This document shows, one piece after another, positions 43,224 to 56,122 of a DNA stretch of 64,000 nucleotides; positions within the stretch are counted from its first letter, which is position 1, and each line of letters begins with the position of its first letter. Origin of the DNA: Lonicera japonica. Its lineage: Eukaryota > Streptophyta > Magnoliopsida > Dipsacales > Caprifoliaceae. The DNA is taken from assembly GCA_021464415.1 (NCBI GenBank), contig CM038466.1, forward strand, positions 31,402,833-31,466,832, written 5' to 3'. The notes under the pieces are model-generated. The model worked only from the letters and a program-made list of their open reading frames with translations, did no database searches and was not told where the DNA came from. A program made the position numbers and the translations under genes.

Positions 43224-44805
43224 TGTAGACACCCCGATCCGTGACCCCCGCAAGAACCCTAATGACCTACGAGACTACTATTTTTGGAGTCCAGGACACA
43301 CCCGAGCACCCGAAACTACCCCGGGGGGTTTGTTGCGCGACAAACCTTTTTTTATGAAGGATTGTCGCACGACATATCACATTGTCGCGCGACAATCATT
43401 GGAATGTCGCGCGACAATCCCACTATGTCGCGCGACAATCCCACTATGTCGCGCGACAATCCCTCTCTGCACCCGACCAACCACTTTCTGACACATCACA
43501 GTGTCAGGACCCATCACTTCAGCCGTTTGTCGCACGACATACAGGAATGTCGCACGACAAACAGATATGTCGCGCGACACTTGCCTTTTTTGGGGAAATG
43601 TCGCGCGACAATCTTCCCCGAGCAGTATAAATAGGCCAACACCCCCAAGGGTTCAAGGGCAGCAATTGGAATCTGAGAATTTGGAGCTTTAGATTTGATT
43701 TTTATCAAGCACTTTTCTACTATTATCTTATTTCTGAAGAATTATCGAATCTATCCTCGACACTCGACGTGTCCCGTCTCCGGAATCGATTTCTCGGAAA
43801 TATCTGAAGAAAGAGAATATTATTATCGCCAGAGATCCCTCTGCCGTATTATATTTTCTTTCTTATTATTATTCTCGTCAGGAAGGTAAAGAAAGTCCCT
43901 TCTAGTCTTTAAAATTAGATATCTGTGTACTTGTTTTACTTATGTTATTCTGTCCACGTTTTATTTGAATAAACTTATTGTCAAGTTACAAATAGTCTAT
44001 CGTTTTCGACACAAAAGACCCTGATAAAACCATTTTCAAAACCAGAAGAATAAGTACGTTATCGTCCGGATAAAATTCTGTTTTCAAAACCCGGACTGAT
44101 AAAGACTTATTTAGGAATTAAAAATCAACATATCCTATCTTCTCTATAGACTGCGATGTGTCTGATAATTCTCCTCTCAAGAGTCATGATTCTATATTAA
44201 GTTAGTCCCGATATTAGATCCGAACTTTCACAAAAGTAAACCCAATACAAGAAAACCGTCATTATCTGAGGAAATAATACGGGACACTCTTTCAAAATAA
44301 AAGGTTTTGTCATGTGTATTTACATCTTTTCAAATAAATAAAACATCGGATCTCGGAACACAAAGGTTTTCATCCCTTTCCCGTCTTCCCCCAGAAATTA
44401 GGGTTTTCATTTGAAAAGTAGTAGACTGTCAGTAAAAGCATCCAAGTTTTTCAACATAGAATAAACATATAAGTCCACTAGAGACCGAAAGGGCGGAATG
44501 GGTGCTTAACACCTTCCCAAACCGTAATATAGTTCCCGAACCCTATAGAAACCTGGTTTCGCAGACAAACGTGTAAAGAAAGGCTTGTCTATAGCCTTTC
44601 CCCTTACACAACCTTTTTGTCCGTTTTCTCGTAAAACGTACTGGCGACTCTGAACGAACCCCTTTGCATCTAGAATAGACGTAAGGACACCCGATATGAA
44701 TCATCAAACAACTCCAAGCAAATGGAGCGACGGAATCCCTTCCGACGCTTCAGACCACCACGAACGGGGACGAGACCCGGGGGGTCGCATTTGCGGATTC
44801 TCACA
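43224..44805 (+). repeat. 3' LTR of Tat element
   Basis: 1582 bp. It matches the 5' LTR apart from about eight substitutions and one extra 21-bp palindrome-bearing unit (43426 and 43447 copies versus one in the 5' LTR). TATA box at 43626-43633. Confidence 0.95.
43331..43633 (+). promoter_or_regulatory. 3' LTR promoter: array of ten palindromes plus TATA box
   Basis: Copies begin at 43331, 43363, 43383, 43405, 43426, 43447, 43528, 43548, 43568 and 43599. The 43447 copy is the additional one. Variants with a CA core are the same three as in the 5' LTR, so those changes predate insertion. Confidence 0.8.
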
Positions 44806-45474
44806 ATTATATAAATTGAATATGTGTTTAAATTATTCGCAATGTAAACTTATTGCAACTGTTATTCTGTCCACTTTTAGTTGAATGAACTTATTGTTTA
44901 CAAATTCTCAATTGCTTTTAATACCATCCTTTCAAAACACTGGTAGAACCTTTTTGAAAACCATAAGAAGTAAAACTATTATCGTCCAAACAAAACCAAT
45001 CTTTTCAAAACCTGGACTAATAAGCTTTTACGAAAGACTGTCATCCAGATATATCATGTCCTTCATATAGACTGGGATATATACGATACACTCTCCTCAA
45101 GAGTGCAATTTTATATCAAATGAATTCCAATAAGACTCGAACTTTTCTAAAGATTCAAAACAATTAAATGAGTTATTTAGTATTGTTTTTTAAGGAAACA
45201 ATACCGAGTTAATCTTTCGTTTTCAATGGATAGATATAACTTTGTCACTAGTAAATCAGATTATGACAAAACTAAAATCATCAGTTCTAGGAATACAAGG
45301 TTTTTATCCCTTCTATCGATTTCACCCAAATTAGGTTTTTCAATAAGATGTTCCCATAAAGCATTAGAAAATCAATAAAAGCATCCAAGTTTTCTAATAT
45401 ATAATAAACAAACATGACCACTAGAGACCGAAATGGGGGAGCGGGTGCTTAACACCTTCTCAATCTGTAATATA
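44806..45474 (+). mobile_element. Old Tat-type LTR, right half
   Basis: It begins with the duplicated ATTAT and then follows the young LTR from about 27270 onward. Shared words include GTTATTCTGTCCAC, CTCCTCAAGAGT, AAAAGCATCCAAGTTTTC, CACTAGAGACCGAAA and GTGCTTAACACCTTC. Homology stops near 45474, about 260 bp short of the expected LTR end, with no primer-binding site. The old copy is thus 3'-truncated. Confidence 0.8.
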
Positions 45475-45589
45475 TCAATTATCTAATAGATTGGTAGCTT
45501 ATATATTAGATTGATTTATGATTATCTCTTTCCTTATTATAATTATCTCTTTCCATTATTGTAGTAGCATTCTCCTAACCCTATATAAA

Positions 45590-45985
45590 CACTACACTAA
45601 AATAGGCATTTTGTAACATACATTTTGCGTTACAGAAAATTTTAGTAATGCAAAATGTCCGTTACTATTTAGGCATAGCAATTGACACAGCAACGGATAT
45701 ATAACAATTGTTACTGAAATTAATTAAGAACCATTATTATATTTACGTTTGTAACAGATGTTAACCGTGACAAACATCTTCAAGACTGTTGAGAAATTGA
45801 TTTTTTGTCATGCTTTTAATCTGTTACTATAATTAAAAGACCATCACTAGATTTTATTTAATTATTATTTAAATTCTTTCGTGTAACACATTAAAACCGT
45901 TATTGCATGTAGTAACAGACATATTTTGTGAAACGTTACTGGAATCAGTAACGGATTTTGACCGTTATTACGACCAATATATCAT
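45590..45985 (+). mobile_element. CACTA-like terminal fragment
   Basis: It starts CACTACACTAAAATAGGC, a CACTA-type terminus, followed by many short GTAAC/GTTAC subterminal motifs in both orientations (for example GCGTTACAG, GTCCGTTACTA, CAGTAACGGA). No matching right terminus and no transposase were found. It could be a fragment or a small non-autonomous copy. Confidence 0.4.
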
Positions 45986-48900
45986 AGAAAACAAAATATT
46001 TCTATTTTGTCCCCCAGCTCTGTATATGGAATTAATTACCTAGCTAGTGCAAATCCCTCTTGGGCAGCTAGCTAGAATATCTGCTACCCAACATTGGCCT
46101 AGCTGTACACAACCTCAATCAATTATAAAACAAGATTATTGCAATAAATATTTCATATTGGTTTTCGAGATCGAAGTGTATCTTGAATCAATATATATAT
46201 ATAGGCTATCCACTAATCCATTAGTTCTCCCCCCCCCCCAATGTATGCGGGTAACCTAAAACTTGAATGAAATACATAAAACAACTAACCAATAGACAAA
46301 TAACAAGTGGCATTCGTGGTACACATCCGACAAAGACTTTGCTAGGAATTTTCAAATTTCCTTGTCATCCTTGAATTCTTGATGATATTATCTATAGAAC
46401 TATGATATACATTTATGGTTCAAGTAGGCTAAATATTAAAACGATCACAAGATTAGTGAACTTTTCCGCACGCATGAAAAGCATGTCACCCATGAAGCAA
46501 AGTACACTAGGCAAGCGACAGTGTTTATTGTACAGGTGGCATGAGTTCTTGTTATATATTACAATTAGTTGTTCTGTGTGATTTATATTTGCAACTTCAA
46601 ATGGCAAAGCCTACATAGATCGAATAATTTTTTTTATTCAAAACATAGCCCTTTCATTTTACATGAATAATTGTGATATGGTGTAATCTACTTGTTGTTT
46701 AGCATCGTAGCACTCAGATGGATGCAGTTTTCCAATAATAAGTAGCCCCTATGCATCAGACAAGTATCTGCAAGGAAAAAATGGGGAATTTTTAGCCATG
46801 GGCCGGTTTCAGCTGAATATGCATGCCATTTAATTTTAAAGGAAAGTGCTAGGCCAGGTAATTTAGTAGTAGAAAACTAGTGGGAGCATTTCCAAAGTAG
46901 ACCAAGTAAGCCAGCTAGCTCATACATTTATAATAAAGCTTTAATTAAAGTACCATCACAAGTTCACAAATTAAACCTCAGGTACTCAACCAACAACAAT
47001 TCCATTAATTTCACACTTAAATCTTTGCTAACTATTTTAATTATAACAATCATATCTGTTAGGTTTATATTTTTAGTTGGCTTGATTCCAATGTCAAAAA
47101 CACTTTTCCCGTTGTAATTGTATGAGTCGAATTGAAGATCTGAAGACACAACAATTAACGGAAGCTTGTCGAACTTACTGGATATATCGCACATAATTCA
47201 GGACCTAAGATAAGTTGAGTATATAGTTTGACCCAAAATATAGGTGGTGGTTGAGCTTAAAATTCGAATTTAAAAGTCTTTTGAGTCAAATCTATTTTTA
47301 AGTATTTTACCGAGTTCTATCGAAACTCGAGAAAACCAGTTGACACAAATTATTGAGAAAATTTATTTTTTTCATGTCTAACATGTTCCATAAAATTGCC
47401 TCTAAAATTTGAGTCGAATTGGTGTCCAAATGAACTTAATACGATGGAATAAAGTAAAAAAGAAAATAAAAATAAAAGAATTTTTAAATAAATAATTTTA
47501 TTAAATAAAAAAGAAAAGGTTGAAATGTCAGTTTTTATTTAAAAACCAACGAGCACCACCTCTCAATTCACGCGCAGCCATTTTCCTTAATGGGCCAAGC
47601 CCATCTTTTAAGCTAAGCGACGTGTAATTGAATTAAAAGGAGGACCGGTACACAAATTGCTAATGTGTACCGGTCTAACAGTAAATTGGCCAATGGAATA
47701 GAAATCCAAGATTTTGTACCGGTATTTATAATACTTTTTGTAGCAATCCGACTTATAAATTCTGGAGCACAATTTTTTATTGTAATTTTTTTTTAATATT
47801 TTTAACCTATTTTAAAAGAGAATTTGACTATATTTTTTCTATAAATTTAACAATTTATGGTCAAAAAGAGATGATTCTAAAGAGCTTTTTGAGGCAAAAA
47901 TTATCCAAACGCTAGAATCAATTTTTGAGAGTTTTGAAACACGACCTAGGTTTTTCTTACATGCCATAGGAGATTCTATTGCTCTTCAATTTTAAGAACT
48001 AGGGTTCCAAACGTGTACGGTCCTGTGAGAGTGTCTTCGGTTGCCATTGAAGACGAGGTGAGCGAAGTGGCTAACGCGCGATAAGGGAAATTACAGATGA
48101 GGTGGAAGGATTATGATCAAGTGCGTGGAAGGATGCGACGGGTAAGCCGAAAAAGTGGGAAGCGCTACGCTAAGCCAGCTGCGGTTAGATTTTACGTTCA
48201 AGGGATTGACGAGAATGTTGCGTAAATTGTGGGAAAGCAATTTTTGTAAGTCATCGAGTCTGTAATTTCGTTTTGATTATATTGAAGCATTGTCAGTTAG
48301 TCCCGAGGATTAGTTTTACGCAAATTGGGATACCTCGTAAATTTCTGGTGTTGTGTAATTGCTTTTTGTGTGATTGTTTGATATAATTGTTAGACAACAC
48401 AACACAGGGTTCAAAATAAAATTGATTAGACTTAGGGTTTTAATTATGTTTATCAAATCTCAAATTATTTTTTATCAAAACCCTAAAATCAACCTAGTCA
48501 ATACGATCCCTGAATTTTTCAATATATATTGTTAATTTGCTGAAAGCAATGCACCTATACTATAAATTAACACAAATCCAAAATATAAATTCCCAAACAC
48601 TCGTAAGCAAAAAAGAATGAGTTATGTGCGTTCTTTTTAGAGAGAAAGGAAGAGTGTCCACATATGAGAGAAAAAAATGAGAGCTTTAAAAATAATATAA
48701 ATGATGTGTAATTTTAGGAACCTGAATTCTTACCCTCCCTAAAAGTGAAATAATCAACCTTTTGATATACAGGAGCAACTATGATCACTACAACAAATGC
48801 TTGAGGAAATGGTACAAATGGAGGCAGCAATCCAATCTAAAATTCAAAAAAATAAAATAAAAAGTAATTGGTAATGGAAATTGATATGTCTGCATTATTC

Positions 48901-50668
48901 AATGCTGAGTTTTTATGCTACCACTAAACCAAGCTATCGGCAAACAGGCTCTATAATTGATCATCAATGGTGGCCTCTCTTTCTCTTTTTTTCTTCTTAA
49001 AACGACTTAATTCGAGATTTAATGAATCAACTTCAAATATCATATTTACAATTGATCAAGTTTTACAAAAAAAAATGTAAGAATTGCAAATTGTATAATT
49101 CACAATTCGACGGACAACCAAACCAGCCCTAACTTTATCTCTTTTCCTTCAAAATGAACACTCATACAAACAAATAGACATATGCCAATACATGTATGAT
49201 AAAAGAGACTCAATTAATTAAGTAGTACATTTAAACTCATCACATTGCTATCTTATATTATGGTTCTAGTTTATACACTGACTGCACTAAGTATCTTTTT
49301 ATTCTATATATTTCTAATGCACCTAATAGTAAAAAGCTTTCTATTAATTTGAGAAAGTTGATGGTTTGGTACAAACGAGGGCTTCAACTATTTATAGGCT
49401 CTCCACCTCCTTAATGGATAGTGGAGATCTGACCTAATCGACGGTCTGGATTGATTCTTTGGAATATTCTAAGATTTTCTTATAATCCTATACAATTCCA
49501 TATAATTCTAGAGTATTCTTCTAAGTACAAAATATTTGGATATTTTAAATATGTGTGCAAAACCCAAATCAAACCGACCAGACTGACCAAATTAATTGAA
49601 CCGAATCGTAAGGTATTTTTTGTTTTTGATATTTGCTACAAGTCGGTTCGGTCTAGTTTTGAGTGGATTGATTTAGTTCGAGTCAGTCATAGGTCTTATA
49701 AATTAAAAAACCCATAAAACCGAACCAATTATATATATTGTTAAAATATATATATTCTGTGATGTTAGTATAATACTTGTCTTTCACCCTTTATATAACC
49801 AACAAGTTACATTAACTTCACCTATTCTTTAATTTAATTAAAATTCATCTAACCTAACCCTAAATCCCTAATTCATCTAATCATTTGCACCATTTAAAAA
49901 AATAAAAATAACACAGTTACGTAGCTCCCCTATTCTATCTTTTTTGTCACCATTCTCCACTTCTCCCATCTCCTCCCGAGTCATGATCTCCGGCATTCTC
50001 CCCTCTCCTCACTTTTTCTCAAACAAACGCCACCGTTCTCCCCTCTCCTCTCCTCACGATCGCCACCGTCGCTTTCTCCATTCTCCTTATTCCGTGTCCA
50101 ACGATTAAGGTAAGCTCTTGTTTCACTTCAACTTATTACACTAGCAAACTAGATATTACACCTCCATGAATTAGCTGAAGTGGAGCTTTCAAATGGCTAA
50201 ACATAGAGGGGGAACATTGCTAAAGGGTGGTGAAATTAGTTTGGGTACGTTGATAATAGAACCTTAGAATCTCTAATAATAACCTTAATGATTAATATTA
50301 AGTTATGGTAGATAATTTTGTCACATGGTTATTACAGCTGCACTTCCCACTTGCACAACAAACTTGAAGAGTATATTATTCTGTTTTAAATCTCGCTGTT
50401 CAACAGACATATGCGTTTTGGGTTTCTATTTTTTTCCTATTTGTTTTCTTGCGTCTTTAGGCTGTGTTGTTGTTGTTCTATTACAAACTCATTTTACAAC
50501 AGGCCCATACTGATGGACCTGTCGAAACCAACCCTTTAAACAAGTATTCAGTTCAGTCCAATCTTATCTATAGTTTAGGTCCAATTCGGTCTAAAAAATT
50601 AAAGGACCAAAGTTGTCGATCCGGTCCAAATTACAGGTCAATGGGTCGGTTGATTGAATAATTTATTT
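45986..50668. other. Long AT-rich non-coding stretch
   Basis: No convincing gene. A poly-C run lies near 46230. 47950-48240 is GC-richer and could be a decayed exon, but no frame was recognised. 49960-50110 is CT-rich with a possible splice donor (AAG/GTAAGCTC near 50108), like a 5' UTR exon, without downstream coding support. GGTTCGG/AACCGA-rich tracts occur near 49570-49730 and 50515-50650. Confidence 0.45.
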
Positions 50669-51702
50669 TGTAACCACCCAGGTTCTCACCCAAAATGGCT
50701 AGCCTAAATTGTAATTTAAGGTTATCGCATTTACATATATACTAAAGATATTCCTATTACATTACCGATATGAGATATTTTGGATTGTTATAATCTCCCC
50801 CAGTTAAATTGTCGACGTTCTCATCAGGTCGGGGTCACACACAACTATCTAGGCTTTTGCTAACAGTATCCAGCGACTTCGGTTCGCTATCAGCCACACA
50901 AACACGACCCACAATATCTGTACTTCACGTGGTAGTGGTCTTGGGTCTACTCTGATACCATATGTAGTCACCTGCGTTCTTCCCTAAAATGGCTAGCCCA
51001 AGTTATAAGTTAGGTTCATTGTTCCTACATATATACCAAAGACTTTCCCATTACAATATCGCTAGCCACACCCAGTAATTCTAGCTCAACTTTCCCATTA
51101 CAATATCGCTAGCCGCATCCAGTTATTCTAGCTCACCATCCATCAGCCACATAAACACGATCCATATTATATGCACATCACATGAGCAATTCTGGCTTGC
51201 CACACAAACCCGATCCATATTATCTGCACCTCACATGGTAGTGGTTCTGAATCCGCTCTAATATCATATGTAACCACCCAAACCCAATCCATATTATCTG
51301 CACCTCATGTGGTAGTGGTCCTGAATCCGCTCTAATACCATATGTAAACACCCAGGCTCTACCCTAAAATGGCTAGCCTAAGTCGTAAGTTAGGTTCATT
51401 ATTTGTACATATATACTAAGGACATTTCCATTACATTATTAATGTGGAAAATTTTGAGTCGTTACAATCAGTCCCCCGTTAAATCATTGACGTAAATCTT
51501 GACTATAGCTACTTTTAGCGACATAAACAATATCTGCACCTGAATTAGTAGTGGTACTGGGTTTGCTCTAGTATCATATGTAACCACCCGAATTCTCAAC
51601 CACAATGGCTAGCTCAAGTTGTAATTTAGGGTCATTGCACCTACATGTATACCATGGATATTCCAAATACACTATCGATGTGGGATATTTTGGATCATTA
51701 AA
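50669..51702 (-). mobile_element. Tandem TRIM array (four LTRs, three internal segments)
   Basis: Read on the minus strand: 124-bp LTRs start TGTAACGACCCAAAAT-like and end GTGGTTACA-like. A TGGTATCAGA-type primer-binding site and a GGGGGAGAT-type purine tract lie inside. Plus-strand LTR positions: 50669-50792, 50963-about 51060 (truncated), 51343-51466, 51579-51702. Primer-site relics abut LTRs at 50951-50962, 51331-51342 and 51567-51578. The whole array, not each unit, is flanked by TATTT (50664-50668 and 51703-51707). No coding sequence; size and layout fit a terminal-repeat retrotransposon in miniature. Confidence 0.8.
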
Positions 51703-51939
51703 TATTTAATTTCTTAGTTTCCAAATAAGATTATTTATTATTACAAAATATGTTTGGTTGATTAACTTTTATTACTAAATTATATTCAATATCTTAATAA
51801 TTTATTTATTTAAAAAATTAATAATATAAAACGTGCCAAAATTGATTTTTTTCAATTTTTATCCAAATGAATTTAGATTAATTAGGATGACAATAATGTA
51901 TATCTTTTATTTAAGATTCTTTTTAGATAAACCCATTCG

Positions 51940-54096
51940 ATCCATTCTTACATGATTTTAATATAGTAATTTTTCATCAAATATAATTATAATACCATAT
52001 AATTACAATGTAACCTATAGGTCAGGATTTAAGTTTTCAAAATAAAATCTTCACTTATTAGCTCAGATTTTTTTAATCTGTGGCTCATGCCTATTGAATT
52101 TCACTATATATATATATTTCATACGGATTAGGATCTTTAAAATAATTCGAGATTAAAGGCGAATATGAGTTTCACAACAAATACCTGTCACGAGTTTAGG
52201 TCGGGTTCAGATAAACATAAATTTAACCCATTGACCTGATCTAACCTAAATATAATATTTTTTCTTCAAATACCTTTATAGTAAGCCTGACAATTTATTA
52301 CACAACACGATAACATAAAACACAAAATCTGCACGAATTTTCTGGGTATAGGTGAAACTTTAGTGGGTAATTATAAATAGGTCATCAATATATATTACAA
52401 GTCGTGTAGTATCTTATAATTGCAATGCTGCCAAATGGATCGAGTTTGAGTACCGAATTCGGGCTATGCATATTGAAAACAAGTGAGTTCAAGTTTTTCA
52501 AAATAAAAATTATACAATTTGATGGATTCTTTCTAACTAGTACTTATAGTGAATTTTGGTATAGATATTCAGCGACTTATGAAATCTCCCTCACGAATTG
52601 GATTTGGGAAGGTTTCTTTAGAAAATCTCTTTGATAAGTCGTGATGGAAATGAACTTTTTAAGGCATGGGGTTAATATGCATAGGTTCCAAAAGATACCC
52701 AACACGAGCTTAGGCCGGGTTCAGGTTCGCATATATTTAACTTGTTTGATCTGATCCGATTTAAATATAACAATTTTTCTTTAAATACCTGTATAGAATG
52801 CCTGATTATTTATTATGCGCCATAATAACACAACACAAAATCGGCACGATATTTTTGGGTATTGATAAAACCTTAATGGGTAGTTATAAATCGGTCATAA
52901 AAGGATATTATATTGCTTTTGGTATCTTATAATTGCAATGCCGCCAGATGGACAACTTCGAGAATCGAGTTAGGGTTATGCATATTGAAAATAAGTGGGT
53001 GCACTTTTGTAGAACGGCATTCGGCATCTCTTGACATCAGTTTAATGAATTAAATTTTGGACGGATTTTTGGAAACTCAGCATGAGTTCAAGTCGGTAGT
53101 GCCATGGGCACGAGCATATCTACTTTATTAATAAATCACCAAGAAAATTATTTATCTTCCTAATTGGTGGTTAGGATTTATCATTATATGATTATATGTT
53201 AATCTAATGACTTACATAAGTTGTGGCATTTTGGTAATTTAAATCATTGTTATGCCTATATATATAGTTCGTTAGATTTGTAAGTATTTCAAAGATATTC
53301 AAATGTAAATTTGTTTCTATTTTAATTATCTATTTATTACTAAATTACAAAGGTTTTTAATATAATTAACGATGGACAAATATTACATAATTGATTTATT
53401 TGTTTCCAAAAAAGGACTAAATATTTATTAATAGAAAAAAACTATATTCCTTACTATGTTTCAATAACTTGAAAAAATCATTTTTCCAAAAATAATATAT
53501 AATATAAAACGTACGAATTTACTACTCCAATTCTTATATAATGTTTATTTTTATTTAAAAAACTTATGTTTATTTTTTATTTAAAAAATTTATTGGATTA
53601 ACCCGTTTAATCTCTCTTGACTCGATTTTGAATATCATAATTATTCTTTAAATACAATTATAATTTCATCTAATTACAATGTGTCGGGTCAATTCAGAGG
53701 ACATACTAAGTTCAAGCATATGCATATAGTGAATGGTGGAGGTTCAAATTGCATTATTTAGTTGGATTCTTTCTAATCAGCGGCTAACACATATTGGTTT
53801 CACAATAAATATTCTATAGATTAAAATCTCCCTAATAAGTCAAGTTTAGGATGGATTTTAACAAGACCGATGTAAATACAGGTTCAAAACAAAGACTAGG
53901 CATAAGTTTGGGTTGGTTTCATATATATAAATTGAACCCCTTTGAGCCGTCGAAGAAAAATATATCAATATTTCTTTATATGCTTTTATAGTATATTATA
54001 ATTACAACGCAACGTGAGTGGGTTGGGGTCGAGTATCGAGTTTGGGTTTATGTATATGAAAATGGAGTAGGTTCAAATTTTTCAAAACAAAATGTG
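51940..54096 (+). repeat. Diverged repeat field, unit about 480-500 bp
   Basis: Two clear units start near 52180 and 52690. They share CACGAG-TTAGG, TCGGGTTCAG-like, AAATACCT-TATAG, CACAACACAAAATC-GCACGA, GTATCTTATAATTGCAATGC and TATGCATATTGAAAA in order. Partial relatives lie at about 51940-52110, 53640-53830 and 53885-54096. No open frame is conserved. Confidence 0.6.
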
Positions 54097-55085
54097 TCGG
54101 AAAAAAATGGGTATAAAAGTCATTTTTAAGCCGGTTTGAGGGTAGTTTTAAATGAGATTTAAACTCGGTTATGAAAGGTAATTATAGATTCGTGTTCTCC
54201 TTCGTGAATACATCTAAATCGTATATTTGTTTCCTCAAAACAAATATGGGGTGCATGAGAAATTGTCACTCAAAGTGAGCTACTTGAGATGGAAAATGGG
54301 AACTTTGGAAAAAACTTGATCGACTTATAAGAGATCACTCCTTAAGAGTTTGTTAAGCATTGAAGAAAAGTAAGGCTCTCTTTTGCCCCCACAAAGAGGT
54401 GCGAATCACGGTTCCACTTCGAACCATGCGACTCGTGTGCGCCTGCACCTGCGAATGTCACTCTGAAAATGGCCACTTGTGCGGGGTCATATTTTGCACC
54501 CAAAGCTAATTTTTCGTCTCCATTTCTATACAAACAGTTTTTTAAAACTGTTATATTAACCACTGAAATGCTACCCATTTTTTTGTTTGAATGGCTTTAA
54601 AATGAGATTTAAAATTCAAACACCAAAACGTTTTGAATTAATTCTTGTAATTAACACCCAAAGCATTTTGAATTAATTCTTGCAATTAACACCCAAAACG
54701 TTTGGGTTAATGCATGCAATTATAAATAAAGGCTCCTCTCCTTGTATAAATTAATAGTCCTTAAACCTCATTCTACACATTCAAACACGTATAACTTTCA
54801 TGAATTCTTTCTTTTTCCTTTAAAATTAGCTTTGCTTTGGTTGGCGATAAAGTTCAAACATAAAATACATTCGTTCAGTGAGTGACACCGAAGTGCAAAG
54901 ATCAACACTCTTTACACCGTTTTATTTTGGGAGACAAACACCGTTGCAAGCCTTAAAGCACAACAGGAGGTAGCATAATTGTTTTAAGGAGATTGTGTGA
55001 AACACAAGACTCGATTTCCATTTTGTTTGTATTTGTTAATTTCCAATTTATACTTTGATTATCCACGATATTTTGCTGATAATAT
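54097..55085 (+). mobile_element. Probable solo LTR interrupting the repeat field
   Basis: About 990 bp beginning TGTCGGAAAA interrupt a repeat unit: TTCAAATTTTTCAAAACAAAA ends near 54096 and the unit's GGATTCTTTCTAATC resumes at 55093. Inside, CACCCAAAACGTTT-type direct repeats precede TATAAATAAAGGC (54721) and an R/U5-like tract. No second LTR or coding sequence; the right end and target duplication are not resolved. Confidence 0.4.
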
Positions 55086-56122
55086 GCACGTTGAGTGTCG
55101 GATTCTTTCTAATCTGGTGTTTATATTAAATTTTGGTATATATACTCAACAACTTTAGGTTTGGGATGGATTTATTTGGTATAGGTTCCACAACGAAAAC
55201 TCGGTACACGTTTAGGTAAGCACGAGCATCTTTAGCATATATATATAGTGTGCAAAGTAAAATTTGCCATATCTACATTTGATTTCCAAAACAACATGAC
55301 TTTTTTTGGTGACTGCAATTTGCACACCACAAAATATTTGAAAACATTCCACTTGTTTATTCGCCCAATGACAAGTGAATAAGTGCATGTTATTCGTTCA
55401 ATGACAAGCAAGTAAGTGCTTGAAAATGCTTTATTCACTTGTCATCAGACAAGTATATAAGTATATATTAACTTATCATCGAGCGAGTATGTAAGTATAT
55501 ACTAACTTATTATCGGATGAGTATGTAAGTATATATTAATATGCATTTATTCATCCGTTATTAAGTGAATAAAAAATAAAATATTACTGAGTATTTTATA
55601 AAGTGTAAATAGTAACTGCTTTGTTTTTTCAACATTAACAATTGTTTGGCGGGAAAATAATCAATCACTCTGTTCCTTAGTATTATATTATTATTATATT
55701 ATTTTCACGATCACCCGATCGCCCCCAATTCTCCGCTTCAGTTCAAAACTCGCGAAAATCGCCAATCTCCTCCTAATTGTATGATAATCGTGTCCTCTTG
55801 GCTCTTATCTTAATTGTGAATAAGAATCTCTCAACTTAGAGCGATAAACCCTAGATCTAGGGTTTATATACTCTTCTCTAATTCTACGCCCTCGTCAGTG
55901 CTCAAGTGAGTTTGAAGAGGTGAGTCTTGTGACTGTTTTCATCACTTTTCTCCATTGAATTTTACGTATCACTGTGTAATTATTTGAAATTTATAGACTC
56001 ATGTTGATGAGTTTTTTGTCATAAATTCGCTGTATTTGTTGTTGCAATGCTGCTTTATGGCCAGGTGAAACACCTAGGTGAAATAAATAAATCTGTAAAT
56101 ATAATTTTGAGTTAATTTGTTA
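55086..56122. other. Repeat remnant and gene-flank-like sequence
   Basis: 55086-55220 finishes the interrupted repeat unit. 55360-55560 holds short direct repeats around AAGTATATA-TAACTTATCATCG. 55730-55930 looks like a 5' UTR exon (AAACCCTAGATCTAGGGTTT at about 55846 and a possible donor GAAGAG/GTGAGTC near 55920). It could belong to the hAT-derived gene downstream, but this is speculative. Confidence 0.35.

Larger units (their letters stand above)
26592..44805 (+). mobile_element. Young 18.2-kb Tat/Ogre-lineage Ty3/gypsy retrotransposon
   Basis: LTRs are 26592-28152 (1561 bp) and 43224-44805 (1582 bp), both TGTAGACACC...TTCTCACA, with a 5-bp target duplication ATTAT. By eye I count about eight substitutions between them plus one 21-bp indel, roughly 0.5 percent divergence, so insertion was recent. 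Internal order is primer-binding site, leader, gag, pol on plus, then two minus-strand genes and tandem-repeat-rich 3' DNA. Extra antisense ORFs, a second archaeal-type RNase H and a repeat-rich 3' region are known Tat-lineage traits. Pol is intact. gag and one antisense gene carry disabling changes. Confidence 0.95.

Noticed and set aside
54342..54578. 78-codon minus-strand ORF in the solo-LTR candidate
   Set aside because: Lies in LTR-like sequence, no domain, no splice support.
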